Part shown: in pieces, positions 50,335 to 59,961 of the stretch
Layout of the letters: each line of letters begins with the position of its first letter
How positions within the stretch are numbered: position 1 is the first letter of the stretch
DNA from: JBBQZO01 sp038207625
GTDB lineage: Bacteria > Pseudomonadota > Gammaproteobacteria > Burkholderiales > Burkholderiaceae_D
NCBI GenBank assembly: GCA_038207625.1
Contig: JBBQZO010000022.1
Coordinates: 39,969 to 103,968 of the forward strand
Direction: 5' to 3'
DNA length: 64,000 nt
Position numbers and translations under genes: made by a program
The notes under the pieces: generated by a model
What the model was told of the DNA's origin: nothing
Databases searched by the model: none
The model's input: the letters and a program-made list of their open reading frames with translations, nothing else

Positions 50335-51489
50335 ATGACCAGCAATAAGCGAAATTTTCAAGTCGATGTTCTGCGTGGCATCGCCATATTGCTGGTTCTT
50401 ATGTTGCATTTCACACTTGGATTTGGAATAAAGAACAGTATTTTTGCATTGCTGATTGGGCTAAAGTCCGCGCGCGCATTGATATTTAATGGCAACTATG
50501 GCGTGACCCTATTCTTTGTGGTTTCTGGTTATTTGATCAGCTCCATGTCCATAGCGCGTTGGGGAGCACTCGAAAATATCAAACCACGCGCTTTCTATAC
50601 GTATCGATTTGCGCGAATTGCCCCTAGCCTTTTTCTTGTGCTTGCCGTCATCGTCCTTCTGGGCTACCTGAAGGTACCCTACTTCACCAACACCGACGAT
50701 GGCCACCAATTGCCAACTTCATATTTCATCATTGCCGTCGTCTCAATTCTGACGTTTTGGCATAATGTCTTGATGCAATCGCAAGGCTGGTTTAACTATT
50801 GTTTGAATATCTATTGGTCACTGTCGGTCGAGGAGGTCTTCTACCTGGCGCTGCCAGCGGTATGCCTGACTGTGGGCCGTAAGTGGCTCTTCGTACTCGT
50901 TTGCGCCGGGTTGATCATTTACGCGCCAATATATCGCGCAGATCATATCGACAACGGACTGTACTGGGAATGTGGTTACGCCGCTTGCTTCGACGCAATT
51001 GCCCTCGGCTGCCTCGCGGCATTGCTGTCGCAACGATGGATACCAACGGGGCGGGAGTCAGCACTCATGCGCGTGGTAGCGGCCCTCGGTTTTGCCGTCA
51101 CCTACCTGCGAGGAATCGACGGCCATGAAATCTTCGGGTTCTCGGTCATTGCAGTGTGCGCCGCCACATATCTACTTGCATCGACCCGCGACGCCGAGCC
51201 TAGCCCGACCATCGAACATTTGACAAGGCCGTTGCGCTGGTTCGGGCAGCACAGCTATGAACTGTACTTATTCCATATAGTTGTCCTGGCACTCATGCGA
51301 AATGTGTTTGCTCGTGGCGAACTAGGGGCATGGACTTGGGCGTTATGGTTCGCTTTATTCATTATACTGTCCGCGCTCGTCGCTTACCTGGTGGCGCGCT
51401 TTGTTTCCGAGCCGGCGAACACGGCGATTCGGAGGTTTTCTGTAAGCGCACGCGACTCAAATCAAGCGCACCTAAACACCAAAGCTTAG
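50335..51489 (+). CDS. Acyltransferase 3 family (OafA/YrhL-like) membrane protein
   Basis: A 384-residue membrane protein with about ten hydrophobic helices and the family motifs FQVDVLRGIAILLVLMLH near the N-terminus (the catalytic-type His), FFVVSGYLIS and a conserved YWSLSVEEVFYLALP. These enzymes transfer acetyl or other acyl groups to cell-surface sugars. Its GC content and codon use are visibly lower than in the flanking core genes, suggesting horizontal acquisition. It follows the insertion-sequence remnant. Confidence 0.92.
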   Translation: MTSNKRNFQVDVLRGIAILLVLMLHFTLGFGIKNSIFALLIGLKSARALIFNGNYGVTLFFVVSGYLISSMSIARWGALENIKPRAFYTYRFARIAPSLFLVLAVIVLLGYLKVPYFTNTDDGHQLPTSYFIIAVVSILTFWHNVLMQSQGWFNYCLNIYWSLSVEEVFYLALPAVCLTVGRKWLFVLVCAGLIIYAPIYRADHIDNGLYWECGYAACFDAIALGCLAALLSQRWIPTGRESALMRVVAALGFAVTYLRGIDGHEIFGFSVIAVCAATYLLASTRDAEPSPTIEHLTRPLRWFGQHSYELYLFHIVVLALMRNVFARGELGAWTWALWFALFIILSALVAYLVARFVSEPANTAIRRFSVSARDSNQAHLNTKA

Positions 51490-51848
51490 AAGTCTGATTC
51501 AAGAACCCCGCATCCATGCGGGTTGCAGGCCCGTTTTCGTTCCGCAAAAATGATTTTTCGGTGAGATGCCATGCCCGGGAAAACGCCTCGGAATTGGCCT
51601 TTTGCGGAAGCGACCTCGTCTGCAAAATACCGATTGAATCGTACCCGTGGTTGAACACTCGGCATGGACTGATATTAATCGAACACCAACACCAAATCTC
51701 AGCAACCATGTGCGCGCGCGACATCAACGCCCAATTTTTTCATTTAATGGAAGCGCACTATCGAATGACCGTTTACGCCGATCACTGCCGATTGTACTCG
51801 ACGGCACCTCGGCACCAGCCTGCTCAGCTGCTGCCGCCACATTGCGGA
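51490..51848. other. Intergenic gap, no gene recognised
   Basis: A small hairpin CCCGCAT-CC-ATGCGGG (51507-51522) lies 18 bases after the acyltransferase stop and could weakly terminate. The rest is noncoding by inspection. Confidence 0.5.
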
Positions 51849-52118
51849 CTATCGAAGCCGCCACCATTTTTTCGCAGACACGCTATTCACAGTGTCATCT
51901 GTGTAGAGATCTGGCTCGCTGATTGAGATTCCAGCGGAGCGCATCGCTGCGCGAACATCCTGGTGGATGTCCTCAACGTCATACGGGTCCATGTCATCCT
52001 TGACCATGATTTTCAGTAGGTCGCGCGTAAAGTCGATTCGATGTTCGCTGTCATGAATGTTCGCCTGAATCAGGGGCCACATTTCCGCAAACAACTTACT
52101 CCCTGCTCTCCAACTCAT
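51849..52118 (-). CDS. Small hypothetical protein (possible immunity-type)
   Basis: An 89-residue cytoplasmic protein with a GAGG ribosome site six bases upstream. It starts MSWRAGSKLFAEMWPLIQAN and is acidic in the middle (KDDMDPYDVEDIHQD). The pattern, short, acidic and without homologous neighbours, is like immunity proteins or other orphan genes found near polymorphic toxin loci. No toxin gene is next to it. Identification is tentative. Confidence 0.6.
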   Translation of the reverse strand: MSWRAGSKLFAEMWPLIQANIHDSEHRIDFTRDLLKIMVKDDMDPYDVEDIHQDVRAAMRSAGISISEPDLYTDDTVNSVSAKKWWRLR

Positions 52119-52256
52119 CGCAACCTCATATTTCTAGTCACTTAGCGAACTGCTGCTTTTGGCCGATTGCCGCCGATTGTACTTGAACACAGATCAGTGC
52201 CGAGATTGTTTCTCAACAACAGATGGCGTTACAAAAAGCAGAATGAACGAATTCCG

Positions 52257-52694
52257 TTAACGAATCTTCACTAGCGAAAAGTAGCCCAGTTTCTGGTTGT
52301 ATCCGGGCCCCGGAACATGATATACGCCTTGAATTTTTATATTATCAATATTTCCGATCAAAAACAAGTATCCGTCACACACTCTGGCCCGACCAAATGT
52401 GATTTCGCCCTGTCTTATTTCGTAAGCTAGTGGCTCAGTCAATGGGAAAAATTTCTCGTTGCTTATTGCTCGAGCCTCGACAACCACGCGCTTCCACTGA
52501 CCTGCCATACAAGACTCGGTTTCGAATTCTTTCGCAAATCGAATCGTCCCCTCAACCTGAACCTTATGCTTTAAATCCATCACGCGAAGTTTCCAAAGCG
52601 TGCCAAGCACTTGTGCATTGCAGGTGATCATCGCGCAGGCTATCGCAACTCCCACACCCAATTTGTATAAGGTCAGAATAGGCAATAGTTTCAT
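52257..52694 (-). CDS. Exported hypothetical protein
   Basis: A 145-residue product from the ATG at 52694 with a signal-like N-terminus (LTLYKLGVGVAIACAMITCNA) and a beta-rich mature part with two cysteines. I do not recognise a family. The frame remains open to 52805, but that extension overlaps the next gene's end and lacks a ribosome site. It is an orphan gene in the accessory stretch. Confidence 0.6.
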   Translation of the reverse strand: MKLLPILTLYKLGVGVAIACAMITCNAQVLGTLWKLRVMDLKHKVQVEGTIRFAKEFETESCMAGQWKRVVVEARAISNEKFFPLTEPLAYEIRQGEITFGRARVCDGYLFLIGNIDNIKIQGVYHVPGPGYNQKLGYFSLVKIR

Positions 52695-52758
52695 AAATTG
52701 GCTCGGTGAATATCCAAATGGCCGCTTCTGGCCGACTGGCGACGGTCGATAGTCTGCC

Positions 52759-53190
52759 CTAAGCGGACTGCTGCAATTGCGCCGCCCCGGACAAAATTTC
52801 TTCACTCGTCCAATTGCGCGACAACCATATCGCGAGTGCTGCGCCGGACAAATGCCACCAACCCATCCCTTTATATCGCTTGTGTGTCAAGAGATAGTCT
52901 CTAGCAACCCACCAAGCAACGAGCTGACCAGGGGGAGTTTGTTTCGGTTGTGCGAAAAGTACGGTGGAAAAATATGAATAAGGGTCATCTGCTGCGACAC
53001 GGGGCATGCCGGTTCCGCGTGCACGCTTCCAGACAACAGCCTGCTGCTCAAAAGAAGCAAGTTGGCGTGGCTTTTGAGGGCGGCCATCGACCCCACTTAA
53101 GCCCAACCAATAAAAGGCAAGCGGGAGCCCCAGCAACAACGCTAACGTTGCGCAAGTCGCGAGAGCAAAAAACTGGCGAAATCGACGCAT
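52759..53190 (-). CDS. Membrane-anchored hypothetical protein
   Basis: A 143-residue protein with an N-terminal membrane helix (LATCATLALLLGLPLAFYWLG) and a C-terminal part rich in Trp: QLVAWWVARDYLLTHKRYKG, MGWWHLSGAALAIWLSRNWT. The order of a single anchor and a compact helical domain is like small inner-membrane lysozyme-inhibitor or immunity proteins, but no family is proven. It precedes the exported protein gene on the same strand. Confidence 0.6.
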   Translation of the reverse strand: MRRFRQFFALATCATLALLLGLPLAFYWLGLSGVDGRPQKPRQLASFEQQAVVWKRARGTGMPRVAADDPYSYFSTVLFAQPKQTPPGQLVAWWVARDYLLTHKRYKGMGWWHLSGAALAIWLSRNWTSEEILSGAAQLQQSA

Positions 53191-53397
53191 GGAAAGTAAA
53201 CCCGAGGTTTAGTACTTCAATGCAGACGCCTGCTGAGCGACCGCTCCTGGCTGCGGACCATCATACAGGAACATTAACTGCCTGTTAAGATTGGATTGCT
53301 GCCTATCGCGGTCACATTTTTTTTGCCGGCGACACGTGCGAGAAAATACCTACTCGCGTTTCCTGAGCTGAAGGCGAATTTTCTTGAATGGACTTGG

Positions 53398-53921
53398 TCA
53401 CTCATCATCGCCACTGTCAGGCGGGCGCTTCCAACCGTCGATTAGAACATTCTCGATCCGCTGGCGATTGCCGACAGCGCTTGCCATCTCGGCCATCACT
53501 TTCTGGCTTTTCTTGGGCGGCAGCTTGAGGCGCCTGATTGCATCGACCCACTTCATCAGCGACCGACTGGGTTTGCCGTCATGAAGCAAGAGGCGGATCA
53601 CGGTGGGATGGGAGCGTCCGATCAAAATTACGAACAATTCGCGATCACGTGGCGTGTCGCTAAGTCCAAGAAACTCGTAGAAGCACTTGATGTCGGCAGG
53701 CGGTTGCACCGGAGCAGATTCTGGGTATGTGGTGAACAACTGCAGCAGCATGGCGACCACGGGGTCTTCGATCCCTTTGACGAGCGCAGCACGCTTGTCA
53801 GCTCGTCCCACTTCGCGCGCGGGATGCCAAACGTTTCGGCCGCCATGGCGCGGGTCATGCCGACGCCGACGCGCCAGCGCTCAAGGTCTGCGCCGCAAAA
53901 CGGAGGAACTTCCTCGACCAT
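53398..53921 (-). pseudogene. Frameshifted second copy of the two-HTH protein
   Basis: This is a duplicate of the gene at 29419-29943. The first 49 codons and, in a different frame, the last 125 codons match at about 90 per cent. A one-base deletion near 53773-53775 (copy 1 has two more-GC bases between AAAG and GATCG) throws the frame. The promoter (TTGACA, 19 bases, TATGAT) and ribosome region are conserved upstream, so the gene was probably expressed before it broke. A sequencing error or a rare programmed shift cannot be excluded. Confidence 0.8.
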
Positions 53922-53954
53922 ATCACCCCTCGGACCACGTGGTTGGATCGATGA

Positions 53955-53985
53955 ATCATAGCAAGTTTTTGGATCACATTGTCAA
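53955..53985 (-). promoter_or_regulatory. Conserved promoter of the two-HTH pseudogene, copy 2
   Basis: On the minus strand TTGACA (53985-53980), 19 bases, TATGAT (53960-53955), the same architecture as copy 1 at 29977-30007. Confidence 0.55.
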
Positions 53986-54435
53986 ATTACCCACATCGAT
54001 CCGCGAGTTCGATCATTTTGTTGTTACCAGTACATACGAAATGACTGACGCGCCCTTTTGCGGGCTTTGATCGGTAGCACTGGCATCGGGGTGTGCGGCG
54101 CACCGGTGGACGCTCAAGCGCTCTCGCGCACCCCGACGCGGCCGAAACGGACCACCACACCGAGCCACAGACGACGCGCAGAGGCGAAGCCAATTTACCG
54201 GCTTTGTTCCAGGACTCGTAGACTGCGTTCACCTGGGACGAAACGCCTGAATGGCTTGTCCACTTTCCTTATTCAAAACATCTTGTACGTGCGTAGGTGA
54301 CGCACTATGAAATCGGTGAGGTACTGCGCAGATCACCTATTCATCCTTTATTTATCCACATCGACTATGCCAGCCCCCCCCGCCTTCAATTCCGCCTCTC
54401 TGAGTCCGACAGATCTGCAAAGTACGTGTGTGCTG

Positions 54436-55050
54436 ACGGCGCACGGCATCGCGGCCGCCTCGACGACCGCAGTTAAGGTTGGCGATCGCATGGTTCTTGA
54501 GTCCGTGCGTTTCGACCGTACTGCTGCGGGCCGCATCGGCATGGTATCGCTGGCCGCCGTCGCTGCGGAATTTCTCGGGCAAGAGGAAGACTGGGGGCGC
54601 GCCGTCGAAGCGCTGTTGGCGCAGAAGCGCATCGGCGCCGACGCGTTGGCAACGGTGCGCGTGCTCGACCTGTTCGGCAAAATAATAACCAATTCCGATA
54701 TGCACTCGGGTAACCTGTCGTTTCTGACGGACGATTTCAAGGCGTTCCGTTTGGCGCCGGTGTATGACATGACGCCGATGCAGTTTGCACCGTCGGCGCA
54801 GGGCGCGGTCACGCACAAGGAGTACAAACCGCCCACGCCCTCCCCGGCCTCGCTCGCCGCCTGGCGCGTGGCGCGGACGATGGCGGGCGAGTTTTGGGCG
54901 GCCGTGAGCGCGCGCACGGAGATCGGCGCCGACTTTCAGGCGATTGCGCAGGATTGCGGGCAGCGTTTGCGCGGACTCGATCGCGCGGCGGCGATGCTGG
55001 TGCCGGCCCCTGCTCCAAAGCCGCGCTCGACAAAGGCCAGGCCGGCCTGA
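54436..55050 (+). pseudogene. 5'-truncated HipA-like Ser/Thr kinase (YjjJ type)
   Basis: The frame encodes the C-terminal part of a HipA family kinase: VLESVRFDRTAAGRIGMVSL, the catalytic-loop motif NSDMHSGNLSF (the Asp is the expected catalytic base) and FRLAPVYDMTPMQFAP (the Mg-binding Asp). A normal HipA/YjjJ-like protein has about 430 residues; here the N-terminal half with the P-loop is missing, and the frame begins near 54307 with unrelated residues. It is most likely a decayed toxin gene. No HipB antitoxin is adjacent. Confidence 0.7.
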
Positions 55051-55180
55051 TCTGAGCAGTGGTGGCTGTACCTGTAACGGCTCACGTTTGAAAGTCGCCG
55101 TACTCTTATTTGACGCCGATATCGGTCCGACACACTGCAACTGACGGCGCGAGCATGCTCACGCTAACTCCTGCTGGCCT

Positions 55181-56086
55181 TTATCGCTGACGCCGTACCA
55201 GTTCGACGATGACTTGTTCGAGCGTGGTCGTTCCTGCCCATTCGACCGCGCCGGGATCGCTCTTCATGTCGATATGCGAACTATTGAGGCCACGGGTCAT
55301 TTCGACGAAACCGGCAACGGCGGCCTTTGAGAACTGGGCATCGGCCAGCGCAGTCGGCCACTCTGATTCCGGCACGACTATCACGTCGACAGGCTTTTCG
55401 AGCGTGGCTGAAACGATGGCGGCGACATCGTTCGGGGCGTAGTTTTTGGCCCCCGAGAGCGTGACGACGCAGGTCCCGGTCCTTGTTTCTTGTAGCAAAG
55501 CCGCTGCGGCGCTGCCGACATCCACAGTCGCCACCATCGGCAGAGAACGCTGTGGTGGCGCCAGAAACGTCGGCAAAATGCCGCTGCGCATGGCCTGTCC
55601 AACCATCGGCATCCAGTTCTCCATGAAATAGGCCGCGCGCAGGAAGGTGGTGGCAACACAGGTTTCGCCCAAACGCTGTTCGAACATGCGGTTCATCCCA
55701 ATCCATCCCGTTCCGTGTTCACGGTCGGCGCCCACCGAGGAAAGCGCCACAAGCCTGGGCACGTCCGCCGCAACCGCAGCGCGCGCCGTGGTTGCGGCAA
55801 TCAAGTCCGCCATCTCGAACAGGTCTTCACGGTTGTAGTACTGCGGGCTGACGACATAGGCGCCCTGGGCCTGACCAAGCGCCTTGGTCATCGAGGCCAG
55901 ATCTGTCAGGTCGGCCACGGCCACGGCAACGGCCGCGCCGCGTTCGGCCCACGGCTGGCCTTGGGCCGGGTCGCGCACCACGACGCGCACAGGATGGCCT
56001 GCGCGCAAAAGCGCATCGGCGGTGGCGGCGCCGGTACGGCCGGTCACGCCGAATACTACGTAGGGTAGCGGTGAGGAAGTAGTCAT
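55181..56086 (-). CDS. NmrA/NAD(P)H-binding reductase (QorB-like)
   Basis: A 301-residue atypical SDR: VFGVTGRTGAATADALL is the nucleotide motif, with VRVVVRDP for NADP recognition, and ALSSVGADREHGTG in the middle. The lack of YxxxK is normal for NmrA-like proteins. AGGAGA precedes the ATG. The gene is divergent from a LysR regulator and is its likely target. Members reduce quinones or sense the redox ratio; the substrate is not known. Confidence 0.9.
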   Translation of the reverse strand: MTTSSPLPYVVFGVTGRTGAATADALLRAGHPVRVVVRDPAQGQPWAERGAAVAVAVADLTDLASMTKALGQAQGAYVVSPQYYNREDLFEMADLIAATTARAAVAADVPRLVALSSVGADREHGTGWIGMNRMFEQRLGETCVATTFLRAAYFMENWMPMVGQAMRSGILPTFLAPPQRSLPMVATVDVGSAAAALLQETRTGTCVVTLSGAKNYAPNDVAAIVSATLEKPVDVIVVPESEWPTALADAQFSKAAVAGFVEMTRGLNSSHIDMKSDPGAVEWAGTTTLEQVIVELVRRQR

Positions 56087-56166
56087 ACAAAAATCTCCTA
56101 TTCAGATGAACCAGAATGTTGCATGATTGCTCGATATACCTCAATGGCATGAAAGTCATAGTCAAC

Positions 56167-57087
56167 ATGCACCAAGTGGATTTAACTACGGTCGACCTCA
56201 ATCTGTTAAAACTGTTCGAAGCACTCGTTCGGGAGCGCAGTGTCACCCAGGCGGCCCACCGCTTGGGCTTGAGCCAACCGGCCGCCAGCCGCGCGCTGGG
56301 TCGGTTGCGCGCGATGCTGGGTGATCGCCTGGTGGTGCGTGGCAAGCTTGGGCTGGAGCTGACGCCACGCGGCGAAGCGCTGGCAGGTCCAGTGACCAGG
56401 CTGCTGGACGATGCCCGGGGCATCGTCTCGCCCGCCGTCTTCGATCCCGCTTCGGCGACAGGTCGGATCACGATCGCCGCGCACGACCATCTGAGCCTGG
56501 TGGTTCTTGCCGGTTTGATCACCCGCTTCGAGCGCCATGCGCCTGCCCTCAGCCTGCATATCGCGCAACCTGTCGGGGACAATGTGCGCCTTATCGAGCA
56601 GGGGGGCGCGGATCTGGCGTTGGGCATTTTCGAGACGCTGCCCGGTAGTCTCCATCGACGCGGCCTTTATACCGATAGCTTGACGTGCGTGGTGCGGTCC
56701 GCCCATCCCGCCGTGGCAGACACACTCAACTTAGAGCGTTATGTGAGTTTGCGCCACGTCACCGTGACCATTTCCGGAGTGGGAGAGAACCCGGTTGACG
56801 TTGCGCTCTCGGCACTGGGGCTCACCCGCCATGTTGCGCTGCGCGTTCCCCACTTTCTTGCTGGCGCGATGTTGGTGGCGGACAGCGACATGATTCTCAC
56901 CTTGCCTAGCCGTTTGGCGCGCCAACTTGCGAAAAAGCTTCCGCTGGCCTTGCTGGATCTGCCGCTACAGCTTGCGCCCTTGTCGCCAGCCATGATCTGG
57001 CACGAACGCTTCCACGGCGACCCCGCCCATGTTTGGGTCAGGCAGCAGCTTGTTGACGTCGTTGCGTCGTTCGATACGGAAGGGTAA
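56167..57087 (+). CDS. LysR family transcriptional regulator
   Basis: A 306-residue protein with the LysR N-terminal helix-turn-helix (LNLLKLFEALVRERSVTQAA and LSQPAASRALGRLRAMLGD) and a type 2 periplasmic-binding-like effector domain. ATG codons at 56149 and 56167 are possible; I chose the latter because the family usually starts 5-10 residues before LNLLK. It shares an intergenic region of about 80 bases with the NmrA-like reductase gene and probably controls it. Confidence 0.9.
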   Translation: MHQVDLTTVDLNLLKLFEALVRERSVTQAAHRLGLSQPAASRALGRLRAMLGDRLVVRGKLGLELTPRGEALAGPVTRLLDDARGIVSPAVFDPASATGRITIAAHDHLSLVVLAGLITRFERHAPALSLHIAQPVGDNVRLIEQGGADLALGIFETLPGSLHRRGLYTDSLTCVVRSAHPAVADTLNLERYVSLRHVTVTISGVGENPVDVALSALGLTRHVALRVPHFLAGAMLVADSDMILTLPSRLARQLAKKLPLALLDLPLQLAPLSPAMIWHERFHGDPAHVWVRQQLVDVVASFDTEG

Positions 57088-57327
57088 ATGCCGGCGACCT
57101 GCAAAGGTTGGGGACCGTGTCGGCTGAGCATGGCTCATCGGCACTGCCGTGCGGGCCGGGGTAGCGACGCCAGCGAATCCTTCCAATCCAAAGTTGCGAT
57201 CGTCTGTAACTACGCCGCGCGGAGAATAACACCGCTAATCTCCGCAACTATCGCGGCGATTGGCCAAAACGCGCTTCTGGCAGCGCTAGGCCACGATGCC
57301 ACACAATGAGCGGCGATCCCGCCAGTC

Positions 57328-57795
57328 TCACATTTGGCTGATCGAGTAATGAAGAGTCGATGGCTGAAGCACCGCGTTGAAGTTGACCGGCTCGACGGCG
57401 GACGACACATGCAGCGTCGCGGCAATCACGAAATTGAGGCGATTCTTTGCGTCGGCGTTGACCTCCAACGTGGCCCGCACTGCCCGTAAGCGCGGTTCGT
57501 GGCGTTCGATCGCCGCCTGCAGCGACGTGCAAATGCTCTTGCGATCGATATCGCTCGACAGGCAATAGCCGGAGAAATCGATCAGGCCGTAGTTGAGCAC
57601 GGTGCCGGCCGCTTCCGGGTAGGCGGCCAGCACGGCGGCGGGCAGCACGGTGCGCGTGTTGAGCAAATCCTCCAGGTCGCGCACTACCGAATCCTTGAGC
57701 TGTTCGAGCGACAGCTGCGTGACCGTGCCGTCAGCCGCGCCGTAGCCGCGGTCGTTGACCAGGCGGTCGAACAGACTGGGTGAGTAACGCTTCAT
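57328..57795 (-). CDS. tssE: Type VI secretion baseplate protein TssE
   Basis: A 155-residue protein of the gp25/TssE baseplate family (SLFDRLV at the N-terminus; SVVRDLEDLLNTR; NYGLIDFSGY; the lysozyme-like core with RHEPRLRAV). TssE joins TssF, TssG and VgrG in the baseplate of the contractile machine. In most clusters it lies just upstream of and in the same direction as tssF; here it is on the opposite strand, reading away. GGGAG is about 10 bases upstream. Confidence 0.9.
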   Translation of the reverse strand: MKRYSPSLFDRLVNDRGYGAADGTVTQLSLEQLKDSVVRDLEDLLNTRTVLPAAVLAAYPEAAGTVLNYGLIDFSGYCLSSDIDRKSICTSLQAAIERHEPRLRAVRATLEVNADAKNRLNFVIAATLHVSSAVEPVNFNAVLQPSTLHYSISQM

Positions 57796-58110
57796 GGTTC
57801 TGGACTCCCGGCGAGCTTGCCATCAGCATTTCTCCGCGCCGATGCGGGGTCGCGTACGGCTCGGGTTACATCTCCATGAACGGTAACAGAGCGCGCCACC
57901 TTGTTGCTTGAGGCTCGGCAAGTGGCCAGAGGCAAGCAGTCCCCACGCCATCGCGCCGGAGGTGTCGATTTGCCTTTGCCGCATTGTCAGAAGTCAAAAG
58001 GACGCGCCGTCTTTCGTGCCAGCATCGTGAAGTCGCTTCGGCCCAAGGTAACGCGAGCCACAGCGGGCGCCTTGTCATTCACCGCCAACCGGTGCGAGAA
58101 AGGTCAGGCA
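57796..58110. other. Divergent promoter region of the T6SS genes, no gene recognised
   Basis: The 315 bases between the tssE and tssF starts hold no gene. No promoter hexamers or palindrome could be assigned with confidence. Confidence 0.5.
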
Positions 58111-59961
58111 ATGGAAAAAATCGTACAGTCCTACCTGCTTGAGCTCGATATCCTGCGCCGCTTTGTGCGCGAACTGGTCGCCCGCTTCCCCAAGATCAGC
58201 CTTGGCCTGGCGTTTCGCGACGGCGTCAGCGAAGACCCGCACGTCGAGCGCGTGACCCAGGCCATCGCCCTGCTCAACGCGCGGATTGCGCTTTGCCTGG
58301 ACGACGGTTACCCGCTGTTGGTCGAGGCGATGCTGGAAGCGACCTGCCCGCACTATCTGCAATCGTTTCCATCGTGCGCGATTGCACACGTCGCGGACGC
58401 CGACAAGGACGGTGCCGACATCAAGGCCATCACCACGGTCCCGCGCGGCACGGTCATGAAAGCGGGAATGGTGCGCAATGTGCAGTGCATCTTCAAGTCC
58501 GCCTACGACGTGGTGCTTGCACCGCTCACTATCACCGACGTGAAATTCGATCCGCACTTTGTGGCCCCGGGGTCGATGCGCATGCCAGCCGGCGTCAGCG
58601 CGTCCATCAAGGCCACGCTGCAGGTGTCTTCGGTCGAACATAATTTCAGCACGCTCAAGCTGCCGCGTCTGCGCGTTTTCATCGACGCCGAGCCAGCGTT
58701 CAGTGCGGCGATACGCGACGCCATCTTTCTGCGGGCAGCCGGCGCCTTCATTGAAGTCGATGGTGTCAGTTCTTGGACCGCGCTTGATGCAATCCCCATT
58801 GACCCCGTCGGCTTTGCCGAGGAGGATGCGCTGATCCCGTTCCCCGCCCGCTCGCATCCGGCCTATCGCCTGCTGACGGAATACTATGCGTTTCCCGAAA
58901 AATTCAATTTCTTCGACCTCGATCTGGCGCAGATCGGCGCCGCGCTTCCCGGTCAGTGCCGACGCTTCACGCTGCACCTGGCGCTGGCGGGCGTGCCGGC
59001 CGACTCGCACATCGCGCGCGTGCTGGCGCCGCTCGCGTCCAAGCACCTCGCGCTGGGATGCACGCCCGTCGTGAACCTGTTCGCACGCGCCGGCAATCCG
59101 CTCGACGTGACGCATACGCGCGCTGACTACACGCTGCTGGTCGATCCGCAGCACGCATACGGCTACGAGATTCACAGTGTCGATTCGGCCAACGTTCGCA
59201 AGGAGTCCGCCGACGGCAGTTCTACCACACAGTTCCGTCCGATCTACTCGCTGCGTCACGGCGAAAGCCCGCGCGATAAATGCCATTACTGGATCACCCG
59301 ACGCGACCCGATGATCGCCGCGTCCAGTCCGGGACACGAGATGAAAATCTCGTTCGTCGACAGCGACTTCAATCCGATGGCGCCAGAGACGACGACCTTG
59401 TCGACTATGCTCACCTGCAGCAATCGCGACCTGCCCTGCGCGCTGGGCGTCGGCGCGCCCGACGGCGACCTGGCGGCCGGTGGCGTGCTGGCCAACGTCC
59501 CGATTCGCTTCTTGCGCCAGCCAAGCCGGCCGCACCGTTTCGAAGCCGGCCACAGCGCGCACTGGCGCCTGATTTCCCACCTGTCGCTGAACTACCGCTC
59601 GCTGTGCGACGCCGAACTGGCCGACTTTCAGAAGATGCTGGCCCTGCATGACCTGCCCCGTTCGTCCACCTCGCAACGCCAGATCGACGGCATCGTCGCG
59701 CTGGAACACAAGGCCGTCATGTCGTGGGTCGAAGCGCTTCCCCACGCCTACCTGCTGCCCGGGATCGAGATCCGCATGACGCTCGACGAGCAGGCCTTTG
59801 TGGGCAGCGGCATTTCCATGTTCGCCCAAGTGATGGATCGCTTTCTGGCTTTGTACGGCCAGATCAACGTCTCGACGCTGTTGATTATTCTGTCCAAACA
59901 AACCGGCAAGGAGCTGATGCGATGCCAGGCGCGAAGCCCGTTCTCAAAAAACCAAGCGTAA
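58111..59961 (+). CDS. tssF: Type VI secretion baseplate protein TssF
   Basis: A 616-residue protein of TssF (VasA/ImpG) length and pattern, starting with YLLELDILRRFVRELVARFPK, with the conserved VERVTQAIALLNARI and the FNFFDLDL stretch in the middle. AAAGG lies seven bases upstream of the ATG at 58111; longer readings run into the intergenic region. Two TssF copies and one TssG form a clamp around the baseplate wedge. It overlaps tssG by 40 bases, so the two are translationally coupled. Confidence 0.93.
   Translation: MEKIVQSYLLELDILRRFVRELVARFPKISLGLAFRDGVSEDPHVERVTQAIALLNARIALCLDDGYPLLVEAMLEATCPHYLQSFPSCAIAHVADADKDGADIKAITTVPRGTVMKAGMVRNVQCIFKSAYDVVLAPLTITDVKFDPHFVAPGSMRMPAGVSASIKATLQVSSVEHNFSTLKLPRLRVFIDAEPAFSAAIRDAIFLRAAGAFIEVDGVSSWTALDAIPIDPVGFAEEDALIPFPARSHPAYRLLTEYYAFPEKFNFFDLDLAQIGAALPGQCRRFTLHLALAGVPADSHIARVLAPLASKHLALGCTPVVNLFARAGNPLDVTHTRADYTLLVDPQHAYGYEIHSVDSANVRKESADGSSTTQFRPIYSLRHGESPRDKCHYWITRRDPMIAASSPGHEMKISFVDSDFNPMAPETTTLSTMLTCSNRDLPCALGVGAPDGDLAAGGVLANVPIRFLRQPSRPHRFEAGHSAHWRLISHLSLNYRSLCDAELADFQKMLALHDLPRSSTSQRQIDGIVALEHKAVMSWVEALPHAYLLPGIEIRMTLDEQAFVGSGISMFAQVMDRFLALYGQINVSTLLIILSKQTGKELMRCQARSPFSKNQA

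Noticed and set aside
58075..59901. A 608-codon minus-strand frame opposite tssF
   Set aside because: tssF is well supported by family pattern and ribosome site; the antisense frame has no motifs.
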